Part shown: positions 1 to 11,159 of the stretch, piece by piece
How positions within the stretch are numbered: the first letter of the stretch is position 1
How the letters are laid out: every line of letters begins with the position of its first letter
From: Diprion similis
Taxonomy: Eukaryota; Arthropoda; Insecta; Hymenoptera; Diprionidae
DNA: 64,000 nt
Direction of reading: 5' to 3'
Assembly (NCBI RefSeq): GCF_021155765.1
Contig: NC_060116.1
Coordinates: 10,292,001-10,356,000 of the forward strand
Position numbers and translations under genes: made by a program
Notes under the pieces: model-generated
The model's input: only the letters and a program-made list of their open reading frames with translations
The model's database searches: none
Told to the model about the DNA's origin: nothing

Positions 1-190
1 ATCCGACTTGAAAGCTCGGAGACATCCCATTTCCCTGTTATCTTTATACTTTCTTCTTTCCTTCGGTCCCCCTCCGTTCTCCACTTTCTTCTTCTTTTTC
101 TTCTTCCCTTCTCTGTTTAGGTATTTCTTTCTCAGTTTCTCTTAATTCCCTCCCTGTCCGCGACCGCGTTTCAGCCATAATGTATGTGTT

Positions 191-227
191 TCTATACATA
201 TACGTATATACATATATATATATACAC
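191..227. repeat. TA/CATA microsatellite
   Basis: Alternating TA tract interrupted by C and G (TATACATATACGTATATA type). Plain low-complexity sequence. Confidence 0.85.
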
Positions 228-1293
228 CCTTATACTTTATCTCCGCCAGTCTTTTCCGCGTGTATAAACACGGCCGCAGTACGCGCTGCTTCAAGTCAGC
301 GTAAGCTTAACCGGCGACGACCTAAATTATCTCGCCAAGTTTAAATCCCCGGACGTCATTGACTTTCAGAGCTGGGTTTTCCTCGAGGTTTCTTAACCCT
401 CGCAATCAGCAGGTGTGCGTATTCCAACATCCCTCGCGAAATTTTACAGAGTCCTGTAAATACGCGAATCGGTGTCCAACGGCGTTAAAATTCCCTCCGA
501 AAATCTACCGGAAGACTGAAATTCCTCAGGTGTATATACACGAGTATATAAGGGATTGTTTATAAGCCGGGTAAGCAATTTCTTCAGACAAAACGAATCT
601 TTTGACGAAACTTCACCGACAAGAATTAGGCATCATCGTGGGGTCGGGTGTGCAGCTAAAGGGAAGAAAAAAGGGGGAAAAACCGAGAGGCGGAGACACC
701 GTGACCGAGGGTGCAGAAAATAAGGGAGGTGAGAAAAGTGGCCTCTCTTACGCTGGATTATAGCGCATGAAAATCTTTGTTAAGCGTCTCGTCGGTGATA
801 CGAGCAACGCGGCATCCCCTGCAACGCAGTTATGCTAATTAAGAACTTTATACCACGGAGCCGTTGAAACGGCGATGAAAGCCACTTTGCGAAGACTATG
901 TTGTGCCTCCAGCCTCCACGCTGCTCGGCCGGTATAAAGACTTTAGATATATACTCTCAGCGAGTACAAGGGTGTCGGTTACGGTGCTCTTCGCCCTCTC
1001 TTCTCACAATCAGGCAAGCAACAAGCCTCCTCGTCTTTGAGGGGCAATCGAGGCTAATTCTATACCCGAGTATGTATGCAAGCTTAGGAACGTGCTGCAG
1101 CGTATCATCGGTGCGATCAGGCGCCGGATTAGGACGGTGATCGCGATTGCGAAGAAGACTCCTCGTGTGCGTCAGTCGGACGTGAATGCAGGCGTGCCCA
1201 TTTGTGCAGGAAATATATCAACGGTTTTTCCTCGAGAGATCGATGTTTTTAATCAAGGAAATGTCTGTTTGCATCGCAGCCTCCGGCCCTATT

Positions 1294-1330
1294 ATACGTA
1301 TGTGTACGTATGTACGTATACATATACTAT
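1294..1330. repeat. TACG/TA microsatellite
   Basis: Imperfect repeats of GTAC/GTAT units running into TATACATATAC. Low complexity with no associated gene. Confidence 0.75.
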
Positions 1331-1860
1331 AGACATTTGTCTATAATACATTTGCAGTGTATGTCTTGCAGGTGTTTATTATAGGTACGCAGGGGTAGGA
1401 AGAAAGTATAAATGAAAAGTCATTATCCGGAAATGGAAATTTGTTGTTTGTTGCTTCTTCTTTTTTCTTCGCTTTCTGTTTCACCTCTGAAAGCGGAGCT
1501 CGATCTGAGTGACTGGACTGACGTTGACGAGCATCGAACGAATGACGTCACGGTGCGTAGGCGTATGAATTATAAAATGTAGTTTCAAAGGATGTGGAAG
1601 CCCGCTGGCATGTACATACGTGTATCGGAATAGCATAATATCGGCTGAATCCCGACGACTCTTCACCGGCACCCGCGCCTCAGCTCTGAACCCTCATTAA
1701 AGCTTTCGCGTTAGCCGAGAATCAGTCCGCTTGGTTTACGCGGACCGTAGTTATCAATTTTGTAAGCGGATTTTCGGGGTTCGGGTTTTATACTTGTATT
1801 CAGATCGTTATACCCTCGGGGAGGTTTCGTATCGGAGACGAGATCTCTCTTCGCGGGTAT

Positions 1861-1879
1861 AGATATATATATATATATT
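1861..1879. repeat. TA dinucleotide repeat
   Basis: A short nearly pure AT run. Confidence 0.8.
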
Positions 1880-2098
1880 ACATGTCGCCGCGACGACGGT
1901 GTAAAAGGTGGTGCAATGCACACAGATGGAGGGATGAACGAGGCGAACAAGTTTTACGAGGGCGTCAAAAGTCCTCGGTGAAGTTATACCTCAAACGTCG
2001 TAAAGAGTCGTCAAAACGTTTCGAATTTCTTCACATCTTTTTTTTTTCCCCGTTGATTTTAGGCAGCTTTTATTACACTGCAGTGATTGGTTGTGTAT

Positions 2099-2146
2099 AA
2101 TGTATATAGGTATATATGTGTGTATATTTGCGTGTGTGTATATAGC
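2099..2146. repeat. GT/TA mixed microsatellite
   Basis: Interleaved GTATATA and GTGTGTG units. Confidence 0.7.
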
Positions 2147-2352
2147 TGTAGAAAGAAAAAGGAGGCGGTGAAATAGCCGCGAGGGAGGAAACGGATATAG
2201 AAAGGGACGAGGAAAAGGTAAAAGTAAAGGAAAGAGAAAAATAACCCCGTGGGTATTTCACAATCATTTTTATAGATGTAATCTCGCAAGTTGCGAATGG
2301 CGCCGACACGCGTCCCTTGGAACTTGATATATCCGTGAAACGCGGGGAGCGT

Positions 2353-2400
2353 GACTCTCTCTCTTTCTCTCTCCTCTCTCTCTCTCCTTTCTCTCTCTTC
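2353..2400. repeat. CT-rich polypyrimidine tract
   Basis: About 48 bases of CTCTCT with TTT interruptions. Both strands read open here only because of the repeat, which creates spurious Ser/Leu-rich and Arg/Glu-rich frames. Confidence 0.8.
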
Positions 2401-2583
2401 ATCATCCAAAACCTGCAGGCTACGACGTAGCGTCGTCGCGGGAGGGAAGATTGGTGCAATTTGTCCTCCTGGAATGTTCATAACGAACCGCGGAGTTTAC
2501 CTCGTTTTCGTCCCGGCTTTGAAAATGGATTAGCCGAAGTGGGATGCACCTGTTTCGCCGAGTTAACTCACTTAATCTTAAAA

Positions 2584-2614
2584 TCTCTCTCTCTTTTTCT
2601 CTCTTTCTCTCTTC
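2584..2614. repeat. CT-rich tract
   Basis: A second CTCTCTTTTTCTCTC tract about 200 bp after the first. Confidence 0.75.
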
Positions 2615-3211
2615 CAACGCGATGCGTTAATACGTCATTTTTACTTTCACGATATGACACAGTTGTGAAAAAGTTTTTTCCAAACACGAAAATTATTTCT
2701 TCCATTCGAAGATCTGTTCTCATACTTCCACTAATAATTTGATTGATTGAATATGCAGGTGATTTTATAAAATTTATTGAACATGTGTGCAACCTAATAA
2801 TCAAGTCAAATCAATCGATGGATTTTCAATGTCATTCAAGTACCGAGCCGATTTCGATTTCTTATAATTCATTTTAGATGAAAAAAAAGGACAACATTCG
2901 ACCATAGTTTATATATCGTGTTCAATATCATAAACCGAATCTTTCCTTCTTCCCAGTGCTTCCATTTCTATAATTTCTGCAAAAATGAGATCGCGCAGTG
3001 GCGTGAAAAAAATGTGGATTGTACCTACTGATGCAGTAGATATAACATCGAGGTCGTTTTTTAATCATCGCCATACCCAATTGTGCAATCGTATACGATA
3101 ATTAGGATCGTTTGTGTGGGCGTATCTTATTGTTGATGTTCGACGAGTGGGGAGGAGAGAGCGAAGTATAACAACGCGATAATCTTGACTGAATTAATTA
3201 AACTATTACAG

Positions 3212-3242
3212 CGTATACATACATATATACATACATATACAC
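3212..3242. repeat. CATA microsatellite
   Basis: Repeats of CATA and TATACATA. Confidence 0.75.
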
Positions 3243-3589
3243 CTGGGCATATTATTACCTTCAGATCTGGCGGGTTAAAGCCTTGGGGATTCTCTCCGCG
3301 GGTCCCGAGGATACTCGGGTTCTGTACCTTATATCTATACTCCCTCCCCCCTCCCCCCTCCAACCTCACCAACCCGTCACCACTTCTCGCTAATTAATTC
3401 TTTCCGATAATTAGATGCCCTTGTGAGGGTTGCGGGCATTAATTCCCCGTAACCCAGTCGATTATGCATGCGCCCGAGGTGAGAAGGAGGCGTCCGCGTT
3501 TCTTGCAAGAATAAGAGAACAGAATTGCTGGGGATGTCCCGGGCTTCTCTCTGTCCTCTATCGATCCTCCGCCTCATTCTACGTGTAGT

Positions 3590-3750
3590 GGTATAAATAC
3601 ATACATGCATACATACCTCTCTGTACATAGGCACATACGTACTTTGTGCTTGTGTAACATGTACGTATATATCCATACGTTATGTATGTATATAGGTAGG
3701 TAGGTAGATATATATTTGTGTACACATACGTATGTATGTATGTACGGACA
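3590..3750. repeat. Compound CATA / TACG / TAGG microsatellite cluster
   Basis: A 160-bp stretch of several tetranucleotide repeats: ATAC/ATGC at about 3595-3617, GTAGGTAGGTAG at about 3690-3708 and TATGTATGTATG at about 3730-3745. Confidence 0.75.
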
Positions 3751-4598
3751 GTCTAACTTCCGCCTTTCTGAATGCTTCCATATACCCTCATACGTGTTAT
3801 GTAATCTGGTGTCGTGTGCATGTTAGATACGGTATATAACCCCGGTGTTTACACTACCCCATAGGTAGGTATATTAATGTACATACATATATCGGTGCGT
3901 ACATAAAGCCATCCAACCGTGGATCTCTCGTATCATATCAAACACCGTCAAATCCGTACTTCCGAATTAAGAAATCAAATAATTTGTAGAGAACTCAAAC
4001 GTGGGATAAACTTTTCTCTACTTTTCTCTCATATCGTATTTACAGACGTATTTTGTACGTCGAGGAACGAAGAGATGGAAAGAAGAAGAGAGATGGAGGG
4101 GGAGAAAGAGTAAGAGCGATCGTCAAGGAAAGAATAGTGAACGAACGAACTGAGGAAAGAACCTCGATGAGAGAAAGAGGAGCCTGACGACGAGCCCCGT
4201 GAGAACAGCCATTGAAAAGGATTTAATACGAAACACCTTTAACGCAGGATACACGCACGTGATTCATCCGTCTCTCGTCTCTCCTCCCTTAAATGCGAAG
4301 CCGGACTTTTGTCCAGGCAGATTCTCGCCTAGTTAAACCTTCTCATCGTCAGCTAGACACGTACCCTCATCCTTGTTCTGATGACCTTTGAACCTAGACT
4401 TGACACATTAATCAATAAGGACCTGCATAATTACCGCGGTGTGCGAACTGTGTATATATTCAAACATCAGCTGGAGACTTGATATTACGAGTATGTGTCT
4501 TCTTGGTGACGTAAATTGATATAAGCATTGAAAAAAAAATTTATTCACTATAATTCATAAATTAAAAAAAATGTATGAATGTGAAAAATCAACCGAGC

Positions 4599-4693
4599 GC
4601 GATTTTCCACGTAACGTGAAACGCTCATCGTTTGTTAGAACCTTTCTTTTAACTTCACGAAATTTTTTACTGGGTGCCACAGTGGAAAATCGC
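4599..4693. repeat. 12-bp perfect inverted repeat with 71-bp spacer
   Basis: GCGATTTTCCAC at 4599-4610 is exactly reversed and complemented at 4682-4693 (GTGGAAAATCGC). It could form a stem or be the remnant of a small mobile element. I see no target-site duplication. Confidence 0.55.
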
Positions 4694-4820
4694 AAATTAT
4701 TTATTACGAAACACCCTGTTTTACATGTATAATATGATCGATATCATCATCGTTTAATCGACATGCAACCAACCACACGAGATCCAAAAGTACACATTTA
4801 TTTCTGTATGAATATACATA

Positions 4821-4991
4821 CACTGTAAAAAATTTGGTGTAAAAATTGACCGCTGTAAACTTATATATATAACAACTTTTGGGGCCAATCCAGAAATTTA
4901 GCAGCAGATAATGTTACATGAACACCAAAAGTGTTGAATTGGCAGGAAATCGTGTTCTACTCAACTCAACACCAGAATGTTTTTTACAGTG
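4821..4991. mobile_element. MITE-like element with CACTGTAAAAAA terminal inverted repeats
   Basis: CACTGTAAAAAA at 4821-4832 is perfectly inverted at 4980-4991. The similarity continues inward imperfectly, with a TTTGGTGT-like block at the left end and a TCTGGTGT-like block at the right. The whole is 171 bp with no transposase frame, as expected for a non-autonomous DNA transposon. I could not recognise a target-site duplication: the left flank ends in TATACATA and the right flank begins with TTTTTTAC. The superfamily is therefore unassigned. Confidence 0.5.
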
Positions 4992-6362
4992 TTTTTTACA
5001 TGTAAAACAACGTTTTAACGACAATCCGGACGGCAACCCACCGTGGAACGAATATCTACGTATAAAATCTGATTTGGAAATGGAGGACAATGGTGATTCT
5101 GGCAGTGATTGGCAGCTGACCTTCCAACCGGGCCCTGGCCTAATACGTCTACCTGCATGAGGGGAAAAGCCAAGTCGAGTCGCTCGCGATTAGTTGAGAA
5201 ATCCTGGTTTTTCTCAATGACGAAAGTGCTCGTGAAACGGCCTGCGCTTACCAAAATAAGAATGTGGTATAACGGGGTTGAAACGACGGCTTTGCACCCT
5301 CTTACGATGATATCTGTCTCCCTCTGAACGGATATTGGAGTCAAAATACGCGACACCTTGGAGGCAGATCTTTGCTTCCAGATTTCCTTGGAACTTAAAC
5401 CGTGTTTCAGGCATCAGGTCGGGATGGGAAGACGAAGCGAGTGAAGAGGACAGCCGTTGTTATAGATCCGCGAGTTGGATAAACGGCGGTACTTAATGAC
5501 AGACAAAGGCTCTTCGGGTAAATGATAGGCATAAGCGAAACGGATTAATGATGGATATTAGAGAAGCCGACTAAATACACCCGCGACGAGACCCAGTTGG
5601 ACAAATAATAAACAATTCCAAGTTACAATCGTATACATGTATAGACGCGTAATGGAGACGCGTTAATCACGAGGTCTACTCGTTATATTAGAGTTTTATT
5701 CCCATATTTTTTATCGCGCCTTTACACGATATTGCTGACGATGAGTAAGAAATTCGTCGTGTAGATGCGACGGATCTACAACGTGGGTGTATCGCTGGCA
5801 TTGGAAAAAGGAAATATGTATTGACAGAGTGGAAATGAATGCCGGAAACTGGAAATATATTCAGAAATATATTCGTTAAATTATTCCGGCAGGGATTTTT
5901 CACATCTCACACTCGCGAGTTTTCGTCATTTTTTCGTTTCTCGCGATTCTCGATTCCTGGATCTGAGACTTGCAGGACTTTTTGTATAATATACCGTATT
6001 TCTCTCGAAGGAAGAGAGCTTCCCTGTAATTCGAGTTCATCAGCCATTCTCTCAAAAGTTTCTTCTCAAACCGTTCGTCTTTAGAAAAGCTTGTTCGGAA
6101 AGACGCAGCGTAATCATTTCAAATAAATTCCTAAACCCTCAACATTCAATTCAAATCATTCTCGGTTAACGATCGCAACCGACTTTCTCACCGGCCTGAA
6201 CGAGAGGTCCTTCGAGAGTAGCGACCAGATTGAATATACGATTCCGCAATTCCTTCGTTTTATTTCGCTACACGCTGTTTTATAAACGTAACTCGTTACG
6301 GTAAAAGTATTAGGAACACACTATATAAACAAATCCGGTAAAATGTAATGTGTCGAAAAATT

Positions 6363-6368
6363 TTTATT
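6363..6368 (-). terminator. Candidate poly(A) signal for the chemosensory gene
   Basis: AATAAA on the minus strand, about 360 bases after the stop codon of the chemosensory protein. It is the first canonical hexamer I noticed downstream, so the inferred 3' UTR would include the ATT repeat at 6427-6451. Confidence 0.4.
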
Positions 6369-6426
6369 GACAGAAATGTTGTATTGATATGACAGTACGA
6401 TGGATATAATGAGAATATGGATGAGC

Positions 6427-6451
6427 AATAATAATAATAATAATAATAATA
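6427..6451. repeat. ATA trinucleotide repeat
   Basis: A run of about eight ATA/AAT units; on the plus strand it reads as poly-Asn. It probably lies in the 3' UTR of the minus-strand chemosensory gene. Confidence 0.85.
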
Positions 6452-6729
6452 GTGATGATAATGACAATAATATTAATGCATTAATAATATTAACAACAGC
6501 GATTGGCTTCGTTATTAAAAAAAATATATATATAAAAAAAAAAAAAAATACAGTCTTCGTGGTACGCTTTTGTCCGACATTTTGACTGTATTTCTCATAC
6601 CAGGTCCAGTAGAATAGCACCGGTTTTCTATATGTGTATTCCTTGAATGTGTACAAAATATACGTACATCGTATATGTATATATGAAATTTTTTTACTTT
6701 TTTACTGATAAACTTTATATTGCGTTCGG

Positions 6730-8724
6730 TTAAACACCGGCGTACTGTCGGACGACTTTGGACCACTCCCTCGGGAAGTTTCTTTGAATATGTGAGAGAA
6801 CTTTTTGAATCTGCCTAGTTTCTTCGGGGCTGCATTGCGGGCATGCACCTCGGAGGACGAGCGGTGCCAGACCTGGAAAATAAAACGAAGGTATTCGAGT
6901 TACGGTCGTGGTATTCGGTTATATTAGGTATTCGGTATTTCGTGTTATATAAACAGTGTCCGGGGTGCGTAGAGGGAATTTTCATGTACATACATATCGT
7001 CATTATTCCTCTAAGCGTACAAATTTTCGCCCGGTCGTTGCTGCGGATGGGGATTTAACGCAACACACGCTCGACGCGAGTCCCCAGAGCTAAATGAATC
7101 GAAAGTCATTTCGGAGGGGAGGAAACGGTTTATATATCTGTATAGTATAAAGTCAGTACATATACACGTAGAAACGTGGAAATGCGCGTTGGCGAGATAA
7201 GCGATTTCTAAACGCTTAAAATTTCCAGCGTAGCGCCAATTCATTGCCATGCTTTGAATAATTATAAGCTGAAAATTCCTCTCCTCCCCCCCCCCCACCC
7301 CCGGCAGCCGTAAAAATTCGCATACAAATTGCGTAATTAGGAAAGAAATAAATGTGCGAATCTCTTGATACATTGCAATTGCATGGAAGCTGAAGGAAAT
7401 TCGGGGAAACGAGAGCAACGCGACCCTAATCGCGATCCGAACTTCTGATTGTTATATTTTACTTAGCGTAGCTCTGACGTGTAACCATAAATATTTGCAG
7501 GTGTCAAACAATCGCGGGATAACTTTTGGTGTCGATAATGAATCGCTGGGCAAGCTACCTAGTCTATCCAATTCGTTCGGAATGAATTTACCGGGATTTC
7601 ACGAGGTTCTACAAATAATCAAATGGCAATCCTTTTAATTAAAGTTTTAACCCAGTTTCGACTCGCCTATATATGCTATTATTATAAATCCTCGCGCAGA
7701 GTCCCGCGTTCCCTTGGGTTCTCCTGGCTACATGATTCAACGATCCAGTTTTCGAATCGAGAAGGGAAATCGGAACTCGCCGATTATTTTACGCCCAGTG
7801 CAAACTTACTTTTCAATCGTCGTCCCACCGGATCGCAGGGGGCTTCGCCAAGAGCGCATTTCAGTTGCCGCATGAGGTAACGTTTGTCACTTAAAGCGCT
7901 CTCGAGTTGATCATCGGAAACCCTGGATCGAGCCTGTTGTTCTTGATTAACTTGGGGATTCTCCGCAGCCATCGCGAGACAGACCATCGAGCAGACGATC
8001 AGAGCCTGCGTACAGGAAAAATTGTGTAACATCTCGTGCCGTTTTTCATACCGAACTCCAGGCGAAACAATAACCTGGATCTTTCATTGATCTATGAAAC
8101 AACTCGCGATTCACTCTCGCCGATGCAGTTTAATCGTCGCTCAAAGATGGATCAGCTTGTTTCAAATCTCTGTCTTATTATCGGGCATTTCTACCTCCCA
8201 TGCGAGCATCTTAATAATAAGTATATGAGAAACTCACTTCACAAGATCGTGTTAAAAAATTAACCAGATATTGAAGATATTACTTTATTATATTTCAGCG
8301 TGGCTGGACAATTGTGCGTAACGTTTCTAGACGCGGCCGTTGAATATTTTTTACTTTCATTTCTCCGTTAAGGAATGGCGAATGATTGCGTATAATGTAC
8401 TGCATAAGTTGTGCAAACGTTCTGTACACTTGTCACAGGGACGTTACGTTATACAGAACTTGTTATCGAACGATTATCCTTATGCGTGTAACGAGATCAT
8501 TTACGATTCGCCAAATTGAGCCCGGCGTTTCCCAATTTAATTATACATTCAATTTATGATCCAGTTCGTTGATTCGGAAAATTCGGAATGAATTTTTTTT
8601 TCACACTTGGAAATATGTAAATATTGCACACAATTATATACAGCTTAATTATATTGAAAAAACTTCGTTTTTATTATTTTCATTAATCCAGATATTTACG
8701 ACTCACCTTCAGCAGCACAGCCAT
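6730..8724 (-). CDS. Chemosensory protein (CSP / OS-D family), complete, three exons
   Basis: Small secreted carrier of hydrophobic ligands, found in sensillar lymph and other tissues of arthropods. Exons on the minus strand are 8724-8707, 8005-7810 and 6872-6730, giving 118 aa. Exon 1 encodes only MAVLLK and is followed by a strong GTGAGT donor. Exon 2 begins after a TTTTTCCTGTACGCAG acceptor and completes a hydrophobic signal peptide ending near AMAA. The mature part has four cysteines spaced C-x6-C-x18-C-x2-C, the CSP hallmark (KCALGEAPC and later CPQC). The second intron lies one base after a Lys codon (AAA A|GTAAGT), which is the conserved intron position of the family. The length is usual for a CSP. 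An ATG at 8032 would also open exon 2 without exon 1, but it gives a poorer signal peptide and reads through a good splice acceptor. The family assignment is firm; the ligand and subtype are unknown. Confidence 0.93.
7284..7302. repeat. Poly-C tract
   Basis: A run of C with one A, inside the long second intron of the chemosensory gene. Confidence 0.8.
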
Positions 8725-8922
8725 GATAAATATATTCAATTTAATATGGGTAACGTATGTATATTGTTGAAATGCGAATTTGTCGCCGCGGGAAATCGTC
8801 GCGAAAAATACTCGGTGAATGATTTTGTATCAAAAGTTAAGTGTACTCGATACTTCACGGTGCAAAACGTTTCAGATATCGAAGTAAAGGTTGCCTGAGT
8901 AGCAGTTGATAGAAATCGTGTT

Positions 8923-8931
8923 CCTTTTATA
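8923..8931 (-). promoter_or_regulatory. TATA box of the chemosensory gene
   Basis: TATAAAAGG reads on the minus strand about 200 bases upstream of the start codon. A TCAG initiator-like sequence follows about 35 bases downstream (8898-8895). Position, strand and sequence fit a TATA-type promoter for this gene; there is no transcript evidence. Confidence 0.5.
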
Positions 8932-9034
8932 GCTGCTTTCGGCGCGAAATCTCGGGACGCACTGGCACTTGGGTTACGCTCGTCCAGTAAATACGAAAGT
9001 GTGCACAGCACGGGTGTAATATGCACAACTTGTC

Positions 9035-9096
9035 AGAGGGAGAGAGAAGAGAGAGAGTGAGAGGAATAGCGGGAGGGAAAGAGGGAGAGAGAGAGA
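9035..9096. repeat. GA-rich polypurine tract
   Basis: GAGAGA with GGGA interruptions, about 100-170 bases upstream of the TATA box of the divergent chemosensory gene. GAGA-type tracts can bind GAGA factors in insects; here that is only a possibility. Confidence 0.7.
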
Positions 9097-9740
9097 CAAA
9101 GCGAAAGATACAAAACCATCGAGGGAGGGAGAAGTTGAATCTATCTAAGGCACGATATAGGTTTTCTTGGAGCGTGAAGAGAGGGCAGAAAAAAGTACAT
9201 CGAATAGTCGAAAAAATAAACTCTACGAATCTTCCGTAATTTATTTATGCAATCGAGTGCGTCACATTGAATTCTCGGAACATTAATTAATCTTATAATA
9301 TGTATTATAATATGCGATCAATTCTCTGACTACGTACTGAAACGTAGACGGAAATCAGTTATCAACATTTTTCGGGAATTTCTGCGACGTAATTATTGTT
9401 AGATAATTAAGAAGCTTTAAGGTGACAGGGTGAAGAGCAATTTTCTGCACGCTGACTAGATTTATGTAATGATGAAATATTGTTATAAAAATACTCAAAC
9501 TACTGCGTTCATACATTTTTCCGTATACCACTTGTACACGTGAGGGGTAAATATTTTTCATAAAGTATTGCTGTCTGTCCTCGGTGCCATTTTGTTTCTG
9601 GGAATAGAAAAGCTGAGGTAAAAGTTTGCCCGACCGATAACTCATACTTGGATTCTACCTAGTTCTCATACAGTTACTCCTCGCTGAGTGAAAGTCCAGA
9701 AAATAGACGTTAAGCTGTGCAGTAAATTGTTTTTCGAAAT

Positions 9741-9758
9741 TATCGTCAGCTGACGATA
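9741..9758. promoter_or_regulatory. Perfect 18-bp palindrome
   Basis: TATCGTCAGCTGACGATA equals its own reverse complement and is centred on a CAGCTG E-box. It may be a dimeric factor-binding site. It lies 100 bp from a second, longer palindrome. Confidence 0.4.
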
Positions 9759-9840
9759 GATGTTCACCGACAAGTTTGAGCAACGCATGGAAATCCTGTT
9801 CTACTTGGGGTCTTATTATCCATTTTACATCCATTCATTT

Positions 9841-9860
9841 CTCCGGTTACGTAACCGGAG
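9841..9860. promoter_or_regulatory. Perfect 20-bp palindrome
   Basis: The half-site CTCCGGTTAC is followed directly by its reverse complement GTAACCGGAG. The AACCGG and CCGGTT elements resemble Grainyhead/CP2-type sites. It could also be a cruciform-forming sequence; the function is unknown. Confidence 0.4.
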
Positions 9861-11122
9861 GAAAAAAGATTTCTAAAAAACGTTCCGGATGCATGTAAAT
9901 CGGTCCAATCGATCGCCTCAATCCTGTTCTCAAATCCGTTTTCAAAAGAAATTCGTATACATCCAGTTCAACAAACCGGACGAGAGGAGAAAGTATCTTC
10001 TATCTTTAGCCGGATGCAGGTGTTATATCGTTGCTTCTACGAAGAACTCTAGTGACCTGCAAGGCCCGGATCTACATCCACGATGTGATGCAACACGAGT
10101 CACACTTTACCATTCCCGGGATGCGTGCCGCATCCTTGATCCTTATCGAGGAATGCAACAACTTTTTTAAGAGATGGCTCCTTATTGATAGGATTAATTC
10201 TGAGTTATATGGTGAAACTATGTGAAACGACTATGAAAGTCGAGTAATCTTTTTATTTTTTTGTATTTTGTATTTTGCTTCAAAACCGTGCGAATTTAAG
10301 GTCTGTGAACCTCCTTCCATACTTTGCACCAGCTAGTAGTCAGAAGGCTTTTGTACATGTAGCGTATTCCTGTGCACACAACACGTCTTAGAAACACTTA
10401 ATGTAATTCAATATTTATATCTCGAGGTATTCAAATATTCACAGAAACTTATCTTTCAGGAAGTTTTTTTTTCTTCTTTATCAACAGCCGTCGGTAGTCA
10501 GCGTTATCATAATTTTGAGAAACTCCGCACGAAGTTTGTTTCGGCTGCGTATTATATTTCCTACGCTCTGAGAATCGAGAGTCTCCTATAGATTTTTCAA
10601 TTGTATGCGTTCAGACTTATCAACTATAAGTACATACAGATCTGTAATGTATTTTTGAATACGCCCTGAGTCGTCCATAGCATCGCTACGTCGGTGTGCG
10701 TATACTTATTTGCTGTCTTTTATTATCCAGTTCTCGTAACACAACCTTCACCAAGTCACGTCGTGCATGACCCATCAAGCTGTACCCCTAAGGGGCATGT
10801 AATTTGTGTAAATAGGACAATTATTATTCCAAACACGATTTTATGACGAATGCTTTCGCGCGTTATTTTTATTCATATTTTATTCGTATTACTATACTTA
10901 TCGTAATTCGATGACGGATGGCATGGCATGGGCATATCTTTGTTTGTTCATATATAGTGCCTTTAAAGGTACGTGTTATAAATCAATAGTTAAATAAATA
11001 TTGCGCCTCTTTTATTGGACAAATTTTTCGTTCGGACAGTAATAAAATAGCGCAGTTCTTATGCTACACAGCTGGCGTAGAATAATGATTGGCGGGAAAC
11101 ACCGTGTAGTCACACCTCGACA

Positions 11123-11159
11123 TCAGTTACAGAGTTACCATTCCTATAGCTGTAACTGA
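11123..11159. repeat. Short inverted repeat (hairpin potential)
   Basis: TCAGTTACAG at 11123-11132 is exactly inverted at 11150-11159 (CTGTAACTGA), with a 17-base loop. There is no T-run to suggest a terminator and no clear RNA-gene signature. Confidence 0.5.

Larger units (their letters stand above)
1..6729. other. Gene-poor intergenic region
   Basis: I find no coding exon supported by homology, codon pattern or paired splice sites here. The open frames on both strands are short, overlap microsatellites or pyrimidine tracts, and look random. The region contains TA, TACG, CATA and CT tracts (listed separately), a MITE-like element near 4.8-5.0 kb and a 12-bp inverted repeat near 4.6-4.7 kb. 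The last few hundred bases (about 6360-6729) are probably the 3' UTR of the minus-strand chemosensory gene. Confidence 0.6.

Noticed and set aside
2059..2617. Overlapping open frames of 65-140 codons on both strands
   Set aside because: They run through CT/GA tracts and TA repeats, are Ser/Leu- or Arg/Glu-repetitive, and have no splice context or homology.
5015..5356. 113-codon minus-strand frame and overlapping plus-strand frames
   Set aside because: No recognisable domain, no convincing splice sites, and the plus-strand frame at 4918 crosses the end of the MITE-like element.
7784..8032. Single-exon reading of the chemosensory protein from the ATG at 8032
   Set aside because: It reads into the intron past a perfect GTAAGT donor, lacks the second cysteine pair, and starts before a good splice acceptor.
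8569..8898. 109-codon plus-strand frame
   Set aside because: It is antisense to the first exon and promoter of the chemosensory gene and has no protein-like features.
9889..10225. Plus-strand frames of 64-93 codons
   Set aside because: Overlapping frames without domain, splice sites or codon bias.
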